The notes below the pieces were generated by a model that had not been told where the DNA came from, ran no database searches, and saw nothing but the letters and a program-made list of their open reading frames with translations. 64,000 nt of DNA from Algoriphagus lutimaris (lineage in GTDB: Bacteria; Bacteroidota; Bacteroidia; Cytophagales; Cyclobacteriaceae), in assembly GCF_017051705.1 (NCBI RefSeq), contig NZ_JAFIDJ010000002.1, positions 1,433,151 through 1,497,150 on the forward strand. Reading direction: 5' to 3'. Positions 18,888 to 26,514 of this stretch are shown one piece after another (position 1 is the stretch's first letter; every line of letters begins with the position of its first letter). The position numbers and the translations under genes are program-made.

Positions 18888-21530
18888 ATGAAACAAATGC
18901 TAGCTAAGGCAAAAGATATTTTGCAAAAGTCCTTATTATCTGGCTTGGGTGCCCTGGTTTTATTTGCTTATTCCTGTAAATCAGCAGAGAATTTTACAAA
19001 AACAGAGGAAGAAGAACCTGAACAGAAAGTTGCTGCCGAACCTATTGCGATAATTCCCCTGGATACTGTTGGGATCATAAAATTAGTTCAGGAGAAAGAG
19101 TCTCAACTGGCAAATTATAAGGGAGAGAGGAACCGGGGTTTTGACTTGATTCATACTGATTTGGAGTTAGATTTTGATTATGAAAATCAGGTGGTATTAG
19201 GAAAGGCTGTGTTGACTTTCAAACCTTTTTTTAAGCCTCAAAAAGAGTTGGTTTTGGATGCCCAGGATTTTGAGTTAGGGAAAGTATATTTTGTATATAA
19301 AGGGGATAGTGCAAGCCTGGGGTATTATTACGACACGCAGGAACTAAAAATACCTCTTCCACGACTGATGACAAAGGAGGATACCTTTGCGATAGCGATG
19401 GCATATAAGGCTTTTCCAGAGAAGAACTCGGGGGAGGGGAGCCAGGCCATTACGGACACCAAAGGTTTGTATTTTATTGACCCTTTGGGCGAAGATCCAG
19501 ACAAGCCAACGATGATTTGGACCCAAGGAGAGACCATGCATAATTCAAAATGGTTCCCTACGTTGGATCAACCCAATGAAAAGATGACTCAACTTTTCAA
19601 ACTGACTGTGCCGGATTCTATGATATCCATTGGAAATGGAGAACTAGTAGATCAAGTGGATTTAGGGAGTGGCTTCCACATGGATTATTGGGAAATGAAG
19701 TTGCCTCACTCCCCCTATTTAGCCGCATTTGCCATAGGCGATTTTGGTAAGGTAGAAGCTACATGGGAAGGGGTTCCATTAGGGTATTATGTAGAAAAGG
19801 GCTACGAAGAAGGAGCCAAAATGGTATTCAAAAATACCCCAGAGATGCTTGGGTTTTTCTCAGAAAAGCTGGGAGTCCCATACCCATGGCCTAAATATGA
19901 TCAAGTAGTAGTACGGGATTTCGTTTCTGGTGCAATGGAGAATACCACTGTATCAATTTTTATGGAAGAATTAAGGCTGAATGAAAAAGAAGCCTTGGAT
20001 TCAGAATGGGATTACATCATTGCGCATGAGTTGTTCCACCAATGGTTTGGTGATTATGTTACCACCGAATCCTGGGCAAATCTTCCACTGAATGAAGGTT
20101 TTGCAAACTACAGTGAGTATTTGTGGAATGAATATAAATATGGTCTTGATCAAGCCTCGCTCAAACTAGTTGCTGAGATGGAAACCTATTTTGCAGAGTC
20201 TGCAACCAAACAAGTGGATTTGATTAGGCATTACTATGAGGACTCTGAAGATATGTTTGACTCTCATAGTTATGCCAAGGCAGGAGTAATTATTCATATG
20301 CTGAGAAAATATGTAGGGGATGAAGTCTTTTTTGAGTCTCTCCACAGGTATTTGCAGGAACATGCTTTTTCTAATGTTGAAGTGCATGATTTGCGACAGG
20401 CCTTTGAAGATGTAGCGGGGGAGGATCTGAATTGGTTTTTCAACCAGTGGTTTTTAGACAAAGGTCATCCCGAGCTCTTTGTGGAAATAGATTATTCTAT
20501 TCCGGAAAATATTTTGATTTCCATCACCCAAATACAGGACTTGGAAGAAACCCCACTATATCAGTTGCCTTTTGAGATTAGCTGGTACGATGGAGGAGAT
20601 AGAAAAGTAAAGAAATTTATGTTGAAGGAGGCATTTCAGCAATTCGCGTTAGAGAATGGAAATCCTGTTGATCATGTTTTTTTCGACGAGGGAAAAGATC
20701 TTTTGATCAAGAAAAATCAAACTATTTCTTTGGGACAATGGGTAAACCAGTATGAAACTTCCAAGTTGGGAATTGCCAGGTATGAGGCACTGGATAGCTT
20801 GGCTACGAATGATGCCTCGGATGAGCTTAAGCTTTTACTACCAAAAGCAATGAAAGATGAGTTTTGGTCTGTTAGAGAGCTTTCCTTAAGTCTATTGCAA
20901 AGTCATACGGAATGGATTGAAGAGATAGAAGGATTGGAAAGCAATCTTGTTGCATTGATAGAGGGGAATGCCAAAAACTCTGTGAAAGCAGGGGCTATTG
21001 ATGTTTTGGCAGCCTATGATAATGAAAAATACCAAGCCTTGTTGTTGAGATTGGTGGAAGAACCATCTGTTTTGGTCTCTAGTTCCGCGTTAATGGGATT
21101 GACCAATATTGAGGGGCAGGAACTGGATGAGGAATTGATCGAAAGGTTTTCGAAAGAGACCAATTTTCGATATGTGATTCCAGTATCAGAATATTTCATT
21201 ACCAAACCTGTGTTAGGAAAGGGAATTTGGTTTCATGAAAAAATAGATCAGCTCTCCGGAGAGGGTTTATATTTCTTTTTGGGGTACTATGGAGAATATT
21301 TTAGCAGGTTTCCAGAAGAAGGGAAGGACCTTGCAGTAGAAAAATTAAAAAAAATCATGAAGGGGCATGCACAAAATTTCATTCGATTGGGAGCATTTCA
21401 AGCGATCTTGGCTTTTTCGGATGATGCCCAAGTAGTGAAGGCAATTTCTGAAATTGCGACTCAAGAGAAGGATCCTGAATTGAAAAATTATTATGAATAC
21501 TTCATGGAAGCATTAATTGTAAAAAATTAA
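18888..21530 (+). CDS. M1-family zinc aminopeptidase, predicted lipoprotein
   Basis: From the ATG at 18888 the protein is 880 residues; the TTG at 18840 adds a basic stretch and is unlikely. A signal peptide ends FAYSC (Cys about residue 30), so it is probably membrane anchored in the periplasm or at the surface. The M1 signatures are intact: the exopeptidase motif GAMEN at 348-352, and zinc site HELFH at 380-384 with the third ligand Glu403 in NEGFANY (HEXXH, 18 residues, E). A Tyr for transition-state support is likely in the DSHSYAKAG region. The C-terminal 230 residues look helical and HEAT-like. The role is removal of N-terminal residues from peptides. It is divergent from the carrier protein gene with 65 bp between starts. 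Confidence 0.95.
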   Translation: MKQMLAKAKDILQKSLLSGLGALVLFAYSCKSAENFTKTEEEEPEQKVAAEPIAIIPLDTVGIIKLVQEKESQLANYKGERNRGFDLIHTDLELDFDYENQVVLGKAVLTFKPFFKPQKELVLDAQDFELGKVYFVYKGDSASLGYYYDTQELKIPLPRLMTKEDTFAIAMAYKAFPEKNSGEGSQAITDTKGLYFIDPLGEDPDKPTMIWTQGETMHNSKWFPTLDQPNEKMTQLFKLTVPDSMISIGNGELVDQVDLGSGFHMDYWEMKLPHSPYLAAFAIGDFGKVEATWEGVPLGYYVEKGYEEGAKMVFKNTPEMLGFFSEKLGVPYPWPKYDQVVVRDFVSGAMENTTVSIFMEELRLNEKEALDSEWDYIIAHELFHQWFGDYVTTESWANLPLNEGFANYSEYLWNEYKYGLDQASLKLVAEMETYFAESATKQVDLIRHYYEDSEDMFDSHSYAKAGVIIHMLRKYVGDEVFFESLHRYLQEHAFSNVEVHDLRQAFEDVAGEDLNWFFNQWFLDKGHPELFVEIDYSIPENILISITQIQDLEETPLYQLPFEISWYDGGDRKVKKFMLKEAFQQFALENGNPVDHVFFDEGKDLLIKKNQTISLGQWVNQYETSKLGIARYEALDSLATNDASDELKLLLPKAMKDEFWSVRELSLSLLQSHTEWIEEIEGLESNLVALIEGNAKNSVKAGAIDVLAAYDNEKYQALLLRLVEEPSVLVSSSALMGLTNIEGQELDEELIERFSKETNFRYVIPVSEYFITKPVLGKGIWFHEKIDQLSGEGLYFFLGYYGEYFSRFPEEGKDLAVEKLKKIMKGHAQNFIRLGAFQAILAFSDDAQVVKAISEIATQEKDPELKNYYEYFMEALIVKN

Positions 21531-21594
21531 TTCACTGATTTTAAGTCGTTTGTAGAAATAGTGCATAAATTCTCATGAAATTTGAAATACATAC

Positions 21595-21625
21595 TTTGAA
21601 ACTTTAATAAAAGGCTATAATTTTG
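21595..21625 (+). promoter_or_regulatory. Bacteroidota-type promoter for the tRNA-tuf unit
   Basis: TTTG at 21595-21598, a 19-nt spacer, and TAATTTTG at 21618-21625 match the Bacteroidota -33/-7 consensus exactly. The tRNA-Tyr gene begins 57 bp downstream. Confidence 0.75.
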
Positions 21626-21681
21626 CCATCCGTTACGATAGATAGGTCATACAAAAAAGACTTAAAAAGTGACGAATAGTT

Positions 21682-21764
21682 GGGGGAATACCAAAGCGGC
21701 CAACTGGGACGGACTGTAAATCCGTTGACTTATGTCTTCACAGGTTCGAATCCTGTTTCCCCCA
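21682..21764 (+). tRNA. tRNA-Tyr (anticodon GTA)
   Basis: This is an 83-nt class II tRNA with a long variable arm. The acceptor arm GGGGGAA pairs with TTCCCCC, the anticodon stem-loop reads GGACTGTAAATCC, and the T-loop is GTTCGAATC. The 3' CCA is not encoded. It is the first of three tRNAs before tuf. Confidence 0.95.
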
Positions 21765-21835
21765 CAATTGCCGAATGCAAAATTTTTTCCTAGTTTTGCA
21801 GGGCTTAAAAGAAATTCGGCTTAGCCGGAAAAAAA

Positions 21836-21908
21836 GCGGGAGTAGCTCAGTTGGTAGAGCGGCAGCCTTCCAAGCTGCAGGTCGCGGGTTCGAGCCTCGT
21901 CTCCCGCT
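21836..21908 (+). tRNA. tRNA-Gly (anticodon TCC)
   Basis: This is a 73-nt tRNA with acceptor GCGGGAG/CTCCCGC, D-arm AGCTCAGTTGGTAGAGC, anticodon loop CTTCCAA and T-loop GTTCGAGCC. CCA is not encoded. Confidence 0.95.
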
Positions 21909-21941
21909 CTATACTTTTCTTCGGAAAGGTATCGGGCTCAA

Positions 21942-22013
21942 GCCGACGTAGCTCAGGGGTAGAGTACTTCCTTGGTAAGGAAGGGGTCACGGGTTCAAAT
22001 CCCGTCGTTGGCT
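21942..22013 (+). tRNA. tRNA-Thr (anticodon GGT)
   Basis: This is a 72-nt tRNA with acceptor GCCGACG pairing with CGTTGGC (one G-T pair), anticodon loop CTTGGTAAG and T-loop GTTCAAATC. CCA is not encoded. It ends 60 bp before tuf, a layout also known from the E. coli thrU-tyrU-glyT-thrT-tufB operon. Confidence 0.95.
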
Positions 22014-22073
22014 CATACGGCTTTAAATATTTATCTAAACATATCTTTAAACTTAAACTGAGGATTTTCACGC

Positions 22074-23261
22074 ATGGCAAAAGCACAATTCGACCGTTCC
22101 AAGCCGCACGTTAATATCGGTACGATTGGTCACGTAGATCATGGAAAGACCACTTTGACTGCTGCCATCACTACCGTTTTGGCTAGTAAGGGTCTATCTG
22201 AATTAAGAGATTTCTCTTCTATAGACAACGCTCCAGAAGAAAAAGAAAGAGGTATTACCATTAACACCTCTCACGTAGAATATCAAACTGACAAGAGACA
22301 CTATGCTCACGTAGATTGTCCAGGTCACGCCGATTACGTTAAGAACATGGTAACGGGTGCAGCCCAGATGGATGGTGCTATCCTTGTAGTAGCAGCAACA
22401 GACGGACCTATGCCTCAAACTAGAGAGCACATCCTATTGGCTCGTCAGGTTGGTGTTCCTGCTCTTGTTGTATTCATGAACAAGGTAGACATGGTAGACG
22501 ATCCTGAACTACTTGAACTAGTAGAAATGGAAGTTAGAGAACTTCTTTCTTTCTATGAATTCGATGGAGACAACATCCCAGTTATCGCTGGTTCTGCACT
22601 TGGTGCATTGAACGGTGAAGAGAAGTGGGTTGATACTGTAATGGAATTGATGAACGCAGTGGATGAGTACATTCCTCTTCCTGAGCGTGCTGTAGATAAA
22701 GATTTCTTGATGCCTGTAGAAGACGTATTCTCGATCACTGGTCGTGGTACTGTAGCTACTGGTAGAATTGAAAGAGGTGTAATCAACTCTGGTGATCCAG
22801 TTGACATCATCGGTATGGGTGCTGAAGGACTTAAGTCTACAGTTACTGGTGTTGAGATGTTCCGTAAGATCCTAGACAGAGGTGAAGCTGGTGATAACGT
22901 AGGTCTTTTGTTGAGAGGTATTGAAAAAGCTCAAATCAAGAGAGGTATGATTATCTGTAAGCCAGGTTCTGTGACTCCTCACGCACACTTCAAAGCTGAA
23001 GTTTACGTATTGTCAAAAGAAGAAGGTGGACGTCATACTCCATTCTTCAACAAATACAGACCTCAGTTCTACTTAAGAACTACTGACGTAACTGGTGAGA
23101 TCAAACTTCCAGAAAACGTTGAAATGGTTATGCCAGGTGATAACGTGACTATCGAGGTAAACTTGCTTAATGCAGTTGCTCTTGAAAAAGGACTTCGTTT
23201 TGCAATCCGTGAGGGTGGTAGAACAGTAGGTGCTGGTCAGGTTACTGAAATTCTTGACTAA
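22074..23261 (+). CDS. tuf: Elongation factor Tu
   Basis: This 395-residue GTPase delivers aminoacyl-tRNA to the ribosomal A site. The G1 motif GHVDHGKT is at residues 19-26, with the switch/effector [12 protein letters not shown]3 DCPGHADY and G4 NKVD following. Domains 2 and 3 continue with [12 protein letters not shown] and the C-terminal [10 protein letters not shown]. Length and sequence are fully typical. It is preceded by three tRNA genes and closed by its own terminator. Codon use is biased to a small set, as expected for a highly expressed gene. Confidence 0.99.
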   Translation: MAKAQFDRSKPHVNIGTIGHVDHGKTTLTAAITTVLASKGLSELRDFSSIDNAPEEKERGITINTSHVEYQTDKRHYAHVDCPGHADYVKNMVTGAAQMDGAILVVAATDGPMPQTREHILLARQVGVPALVVFMNKVDMVDDPELLELVEMEVRELLSFYEFDGDNIPVIAGSALGALNGEEKWVDTVMELMNAVDEYIPLPERAVDKDFLMPVEDVFSITGRGTVATGRIERGVINSGDPVDIIGMGAEGLKSTVTGVEMFRKILDRGEAGDNVGLLLRGIEKAQIKRGMIICKPGSVTPHAHFKAEVYVLSKEEGGRHTPFFNKYRPQFYLRTTDVTGEIKLPENVEMVMPGDNVTIEVNLLNAVALEKGLRFAIREGGRTVGAGQVTEILD

Positions 23262-23284
23262 TCAATTTCTGATCTATTAAAACG

Positions 23285-23320
23285 ATGCGATCCTGAATAT
23301 TTTTGGGATCGCATTTGTTT
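23285..23320 (+). terminator. Terminator after tuf
   Basis: ATGCGATCC (23285-23293) pairs perfectly with GGATCGCAT (23306-23314) across a 12-nt AT-rich loop, followed by TTGTTTCTTT. The stem starts 23 bp after the tuf stop. The downstream promoter partly overlaps its T-rich tail. Confidence 0.8.
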
Positions 23321-23345
23321 CTTTAGTCAACAATACCTAATTTTG
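23314..23345 (+). promoter_or_regulatory. Bacteroidota-type promoter for tRNA-Trp-secE-nusG-rpl unit
   Basis: TTTG at 23314-23317, a 20-nt spacer, and TAATTTTG at 23338-23345 match the -33/-7 consensus. The -33 element lies in the tail of the tuf terminator, so one short interval ends one transcript and begins the next. The tRNA-Trp gene starts 28 bp downstream. Confidence 0.7.
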
Positions 23346-23373
23346 CGTTCCCATTAGCGGGACGTTCATTCAC

Positions 23374-23447
23374 ACGGGCATAGTTCAATGGCAGAATAGC
23401 GGTCTCCAAAACCGTTGATGGGAGTTCGAATCTCTCTGCCCGTGCCA
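23374..23447 (+). tRNA. tRNA-Trp (anticodon CCA)
   Basis: The acceptor ACGGGCA pairs with TGCCCGT, the anticodon loop is TCTCCAAAA, and the T-loop is GTTCGAATC. The body is 71 nt and, unlike the other three tRNAs here, the 3' CCA is encoded (23445-23447). It lies 14 bp before secE and is probably processed from the secE transcript. Confidence 0.94.
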
Positions 23448-23461
23448 GTAAGTATTACAAT

Positions 23462-23650
23462 ATGAATCTAAAAAACTTTGTTCTGGAGTCGTATGATGAA
23501 ATGAAAAACAAGGTCACTTGGCCTAAGTATTCATTTCTTCAAAATAGTGCAGTGTTGGTGCTAGTAGCATCTTTGATCTTTGCCTTGTTTATCGGGGTAG
23601 TAGACTTAGGTTTCGAAAACATCATGACATGGTTTTATGATTTATTTTAA
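23462..23650 (+). CDS. secE: Preprotein translocase subunit SecE
   Basis: This is a 62-residue single-span form of SecE. An amphipathic N-terminal helix contains the conserved VTWPKY motif (residues about 18-23), followed by one transmembrane segment (SAVLVLVASLIFALFIGVVD, about 29-50). SecE clamps SecY in the Sec channel. It is shorter than the three-span E. coli protein, as in most bacteria. It lies between tRNA-Trp and nusG. Confidence 0.96.
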   Translation: MNLKNFVLESYDEMKNKVTWPKYSFLQNSAVLVLVASLIFALFIGVVDLGFENIMTWFYDLF

Positions 23651-23668
23651 TTGAATTGACATTACAGA

Positions 23669-24226
23669 ATGGCTGAACATAAGTGGTACGTACTCAGGGT
23701 AGTAGCTGGGCAGGAAAAAAAGACAAAAACCTATCTGGATAATGAAATTTCTAGACAGAAGATTGACGAATTTATTCCTGAAGTGCTAATACCTTCCGAG
23801 AAGGTATATGAGATGCGAAATGGCAAAAAGCGTGTCAGAGAGAGAAACTTCTTTCCCGGATACGTTTTAGTCAATGCAGATCTTTCTAACGGTGAGGCCA
23901 ATCACGTAATAACGAGTATCCCGGGTGTTATCGGTTTCTTAGGATCAAACCAGGGGGGAGCTTCCAAAACCCCTGAACCATTACGCCAATCAGAAGTCAA
24001 CCGTATTTTAGGTAAGGTTGAGGAGATTGATGAGTTTGCAGAGAAGTTGGATACACCATTTATAGTAGGAGAAGCCGTAAAGGTAATGGACGGCCCATTC
24101 AGTGGATTTACCGGGACAATAGAGGAGATATTTGATGAGAAGAAGAAATTGAATGTTATGGTCAAGATCTTCGGAAGAAATACTCCGGTAGAGTTAAACT
24201 TTATACAAGTAGAAAAACAAGACTAA
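23669..24226 (+). CDS. nusG: Transcription termination/antitermination protein NusG
   Basis: The protein is 185 residues. The N-terminal NGN domain ([22 protein letters not shown]) binds RNA polymerase, and the C-terminal KOW domain ([18 protein letters not shown]) contacts ribosomal S10 or Rho. The proximity to rplK (3 bp) and secE is the conserved order. Confidence 0.98.
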   Translation: MAEHKWYVLRVVAGQEKKTKTYLDNEISRQKIDEFIPEVLIPSEKVYEMRNGKKRVRERNFFPGYVLVNADLSNGEANHVITSIPGVIGFLGSNQGGASKTPEPLRQSEVNRILGKVEEIDEFAEKLDTPFIVGEAVKVMDGPFSGFTGTIEEIFDEKKKLNVMVKIFGRNTPVELNFIQVEKQD

Positions 24227-24229
24227 GCA

Positions 24230-24673
24230 ATGGCTAAGGAAATCACTGGTTATTTAAAACTACAAGTGAAAGGTGGCCAGGCTAACCCGTCGCCTCCAGT
24301 AGGTCCAGCTCTTGGTTCCAAGGGTTTGAACATTATGGAGTTTTGTAAGCAATACAATGCACGTACCCAAGATAAAATGGGTCAAGTGCTTCCTGTATTG
24401 ATTACAATTTTCTCGGATAAGTCTTTTGAATTCGTTGTAAAAACTCCTCCTGCGGCAAATATGTTGTTAGAGGCGGCGAAGTTGAAAGGCGGTTCTGCAG
24501 AACCTAATCGAAAGAAAGTAGGTTCGGTTACCTGGGATCAGGTAAAAGAAATTGCAGAGGTTAAAATGCCTGACCTAAATGCTTTCAAAGTAGAGTCAGC
24601 TATGAAAATGATAGCTGGTACAGCTAGAAGCATGGGTATCACAGTATCTGGACAAGCCCCTTGGGAAGTATAA
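24230..24673 (+). CDS. rplK: 50S ribosomal protein L11
   Basis: At 147 residues the length is typical. L11 forms the GTPase-associated centre with 23S rRNA. The N-terminal [20 protein letters not shown] motif and [11 protein letters not shown] are intact. The C-terminal RNA-binding part ends [12 protein letters not shown]. It is 3 bp after nusG and 10 bp before rplA. Confidence 0.99.
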   Translation: MAKEITGYLKLQVKGGQANPSPPVGPALGSKGLNIMEFCKQYNARTQDKMGQVLPVLITIFSDKSFEFVVKTPPAANMLLEAAKLKGGSAEPNRKKVGSVTWDQVKEIAEVKMPDLNAFKVESAMKMIAGTARSMGITVSGQAPWEV

Positions 24674-24683
24674 ATAAAAAACA

Positions 24684-25382
24684 ATGGCTAAGTTAACAAA
24701 AAAGCAAAAAGAAGCTCTTTCTAAATATGACCCAAGCCAAGTGTACTCTCTTGAGGCAGCTTCTTCTATCGTTAAGGAAATTACCAATACCAAATTTGAT
24801 TCTTCTATCGATCTAGACATCCGTTTGGGTGTTGATCCTAGAAAAGCGGATCAAATGGTAAGAGGCGTTGTTGCCCTTCCGCATGGTACTGGTAAGGACA
24901 TCAAAGTATTAGTACTTTGTACTCCTGATAAAGCGGCAGAAGCAACTGAAGCGGGTGCAGATTATGTGGGCTTGGATGACTACATCGCTAAAATTGAGGG
25001 TGGATGGACTGACATTGACGTCATCATCACTATGCCTAACGTCATGGCGAAGGTAGGTAGATTGGGTAGAGTATTAGGACCTAGAGGTTTGATGCCTAAC
25101 CCAAAATCCGGAACAGTTACTTTGGATGTAGCTAAAGCTGTTAAAGAGGTGAAAGCTGGTAAGATCGATTTCAAAGTTGATAAATTTGGAATTATTCATG
25201 CTAGTGTTGGTAAGGCATCTTTTACACCTGAAAAGATTCAGGACAATGTAAGAGAATTGATGCTTACTATCTCTAAGCTTAAGCCTAGCTCATCAAAAGG
25301 TACATACTTCAAAAGTATTCATTTATCAAGTACAATGTCTCCTGGAATTGCAGTGGACAAGGGTAGTATTCAAGGTATTTAA
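24684..25382 (+). CDS. rplA: 50S ribosomal protein L1
   Basis: This 232-residue protein builds the mobile L1 stalk near the E site. Key segments are [53 protein letters not shown] and [15 protein letters not shown]. It is followed by rplJ with only TC between stop and start. In other bacteria L1 represses its own operon by binding mRNA; no such site was identified here. Confidence 0.99.
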   Translation: MAKLTKKQKEALSKYDPSQVYSLEAASSIVKEITNTKFDSSIDLDIRLGVDPRKADQMVRGVVALPHGTGKDIKVLVLCTPDKAAEATEAGADYVGLDDYIAKIEGGWTDIDVIITMPNVMAKVGRLGRVLGPRGLMPNPKSGTVTLDVAKAVKEVKAGKIDFKVDKFGIIHASVGKASFTPEKIQDNVRELMLTISKLKPSSSKGTYFKSIHLSSTMSPGIAVDKGSIQGI

Positions 25383-25384
25383 TC

Positions 25385-25927
25385 ATGACTAGAGACGAAA
25401 AGAAAGTAATAATCGACGGTCTTACCGAGAAATTCAGAGAAAACCCTTTCTTCTACATCACGGATGCATCAGGTTTTTCTGTTGCACAAGTGAATGCGTT
25501 CAGAAGAACTTGTTTTGAAAAAGGTGTTGAGTACAAAGTATACAAAAATACGCTGATTCAAAAGGCGCTGGAAAACCTTGATGTGGATTATTCCTCATTG
25601 AGTGACAAGGCTCTTAAAGGATTCTCTGGAATTATTTTCTCTAAAGAGACTAGTAATCTTCCAGCAAAAGTATTGCTGGATTTCAGAAAAAAAATAGGTA
25701 AAAAAGAGACTAGACCAGTATTTAAAGGTGCTGCTATTGAATCTGATATCATTATCGGAGAAGAGAACCTTGAGATGTTGTCTAAACTCAAATCAAAGCA
25801 GGAGCTATTGGGAGATCTTATCGGATTGCTACAATCTCCAGCTATGAACCTTATCTCTGCTTTGCAAAGTGGTCAAAACAACCTTACAGGTGTGCTTAAG
25901 ACCCTAGCTGAAAAAGAAGAAGCATAA
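25385..25927 (+). CDS. rplJ: 50S ribosomal protein L10
   Basis: The protein is 180 residues. L10 anchors L7/L12 dimers to the ribosomal stalk. The N-terminal RNA-binding domain (FFYITDASGFSVAQVNAFRR, EYKVYKNTLIQKAL) and the C-terminal helix that binds L12 (SALQSGQNNLTGVLKTLAEK) are clear. It is translationally close to rplA (stop-TC-ATG) and 51 bp upstream of rplL. Confidence 0.98.
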   Translation: MTRDEKKVIIDGLTEKFRENPFFYITDASGFSVAQVNAFRRTCFEKGVEYKVYKNTLIQKALENLDVDYSSLSDKALKGFSGIIFSKETSNLPAKVLLDFRKKIGKKETRPVFKGAAIESDIIIGEENLEMLSKLKSKQELLGDLIGLLQSPAMNLISALQSGQNNLTGVLKTLAEKEEA

Positions 25928-25978
25928 GGACCAATAAAATAATTAAATAAAAAACACAAAAAATAAATTTCAAATACA

Positions 25979-26359
25979 ATGGCAGATCTTACGCAACTTG
26001 CAGATCAGTTGGTGAACTTGACTGTAAAAGAAGTTAAAGAATTGACAGATATCCTTAAAGATCAGTACGGAATCGAACCTGCTGCTGCTGGTGTAGCAGT
26101 AGTAGCTGGTGGTGCTGGTGCAGGAGAAGCTGCTGCAGAAGAAGAGAAAACTTCATTCGACGTTATCTTGAAATCTGCTGGTGCATCTAAATTGGCAGTA
26201 GTTAAATTGGTAAAAGAATTGACTGGTCTTGGCTTGAAAGAAGCTAAAGATTTGGTAGATTCTGCTCCTAAAGCCTTGAAAGAAGGTATCGCTAAGGACG
26301 AAGCTGAAGGCTTGAAGAAGTCTTTGGAAGAAGCTGGTGCTGAAGTAGAGATCAAATAA
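25979..26359 (+). CDS. rplL: 50S ribosomal protein L7/L12
   Basis: At 126 residues this is the multi-copy stalk protein that recruits translation factors. The N-terminal dimerisation helix ([22 protein letters not shown]) is followed by an Ala/Gly hinge (about 40-55) and the factor-binding C-terminal domain ([40 protein letters not shown], from about 60). The 51-nt leader is nearly free of G and rich in A, which fits strong SD-independent initiation. Confidence 0.99.
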   Translation: MADLTQLADQLVNLTVKEVKELTDILKDQYGIEPAAAGVAVVAGGAGAGEAAAEEEKTSFDVILKSAGASKLAVVKLVKELTGLGLKEAKDLVDSAPKALKEGIAKDEAEGLKKSLEEAGAEVEIK

Positions 26360-26398
26360 TTTGCTAAGCCAGAGCCAATAGGTTATGGTTTAGCCATA

Positions 26399-26427
26399 AG
26401 ACCTGACTAAATTAGTCAGGTCTTTTC
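26399..26427 (+). terminator. Terminator or attenuator between rplL and rpoB
   Basis: AGACCTGACT (26399-26408) pairs perfectly with AGTCAGGTCT (26414-26423) across AAATT, followed by TTTT. It lies 40 bp after rplL. In many bacteria partial termination here lowers rpoBC expression relative to the ribosomal proteins. No strong promoter was found between it and rpoB, which favours attenuation over full termination. Confidence 0.8.
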
Positions 26428-26514
26428 CTGTTTATGCACAGGTATAAAATTGCATTATTTTAAGCGAAAATTGTCGCATTTCGTTATTTAATTTCACTAT
26501 AAACATATACTACC

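Noticed and set aside
21847-22114. Open frames on both strands across the tRNA-Gly and tRNA-Thr genes
   Set aside because: They translate tRNA sequence and its complement; a known artefact.
26070-26150. GCT/GCA-rich repeat-like stretch
   Set aside because: It is the Ala/Gly hinge coding sequence of L7/L12, not a DNA repeat element.
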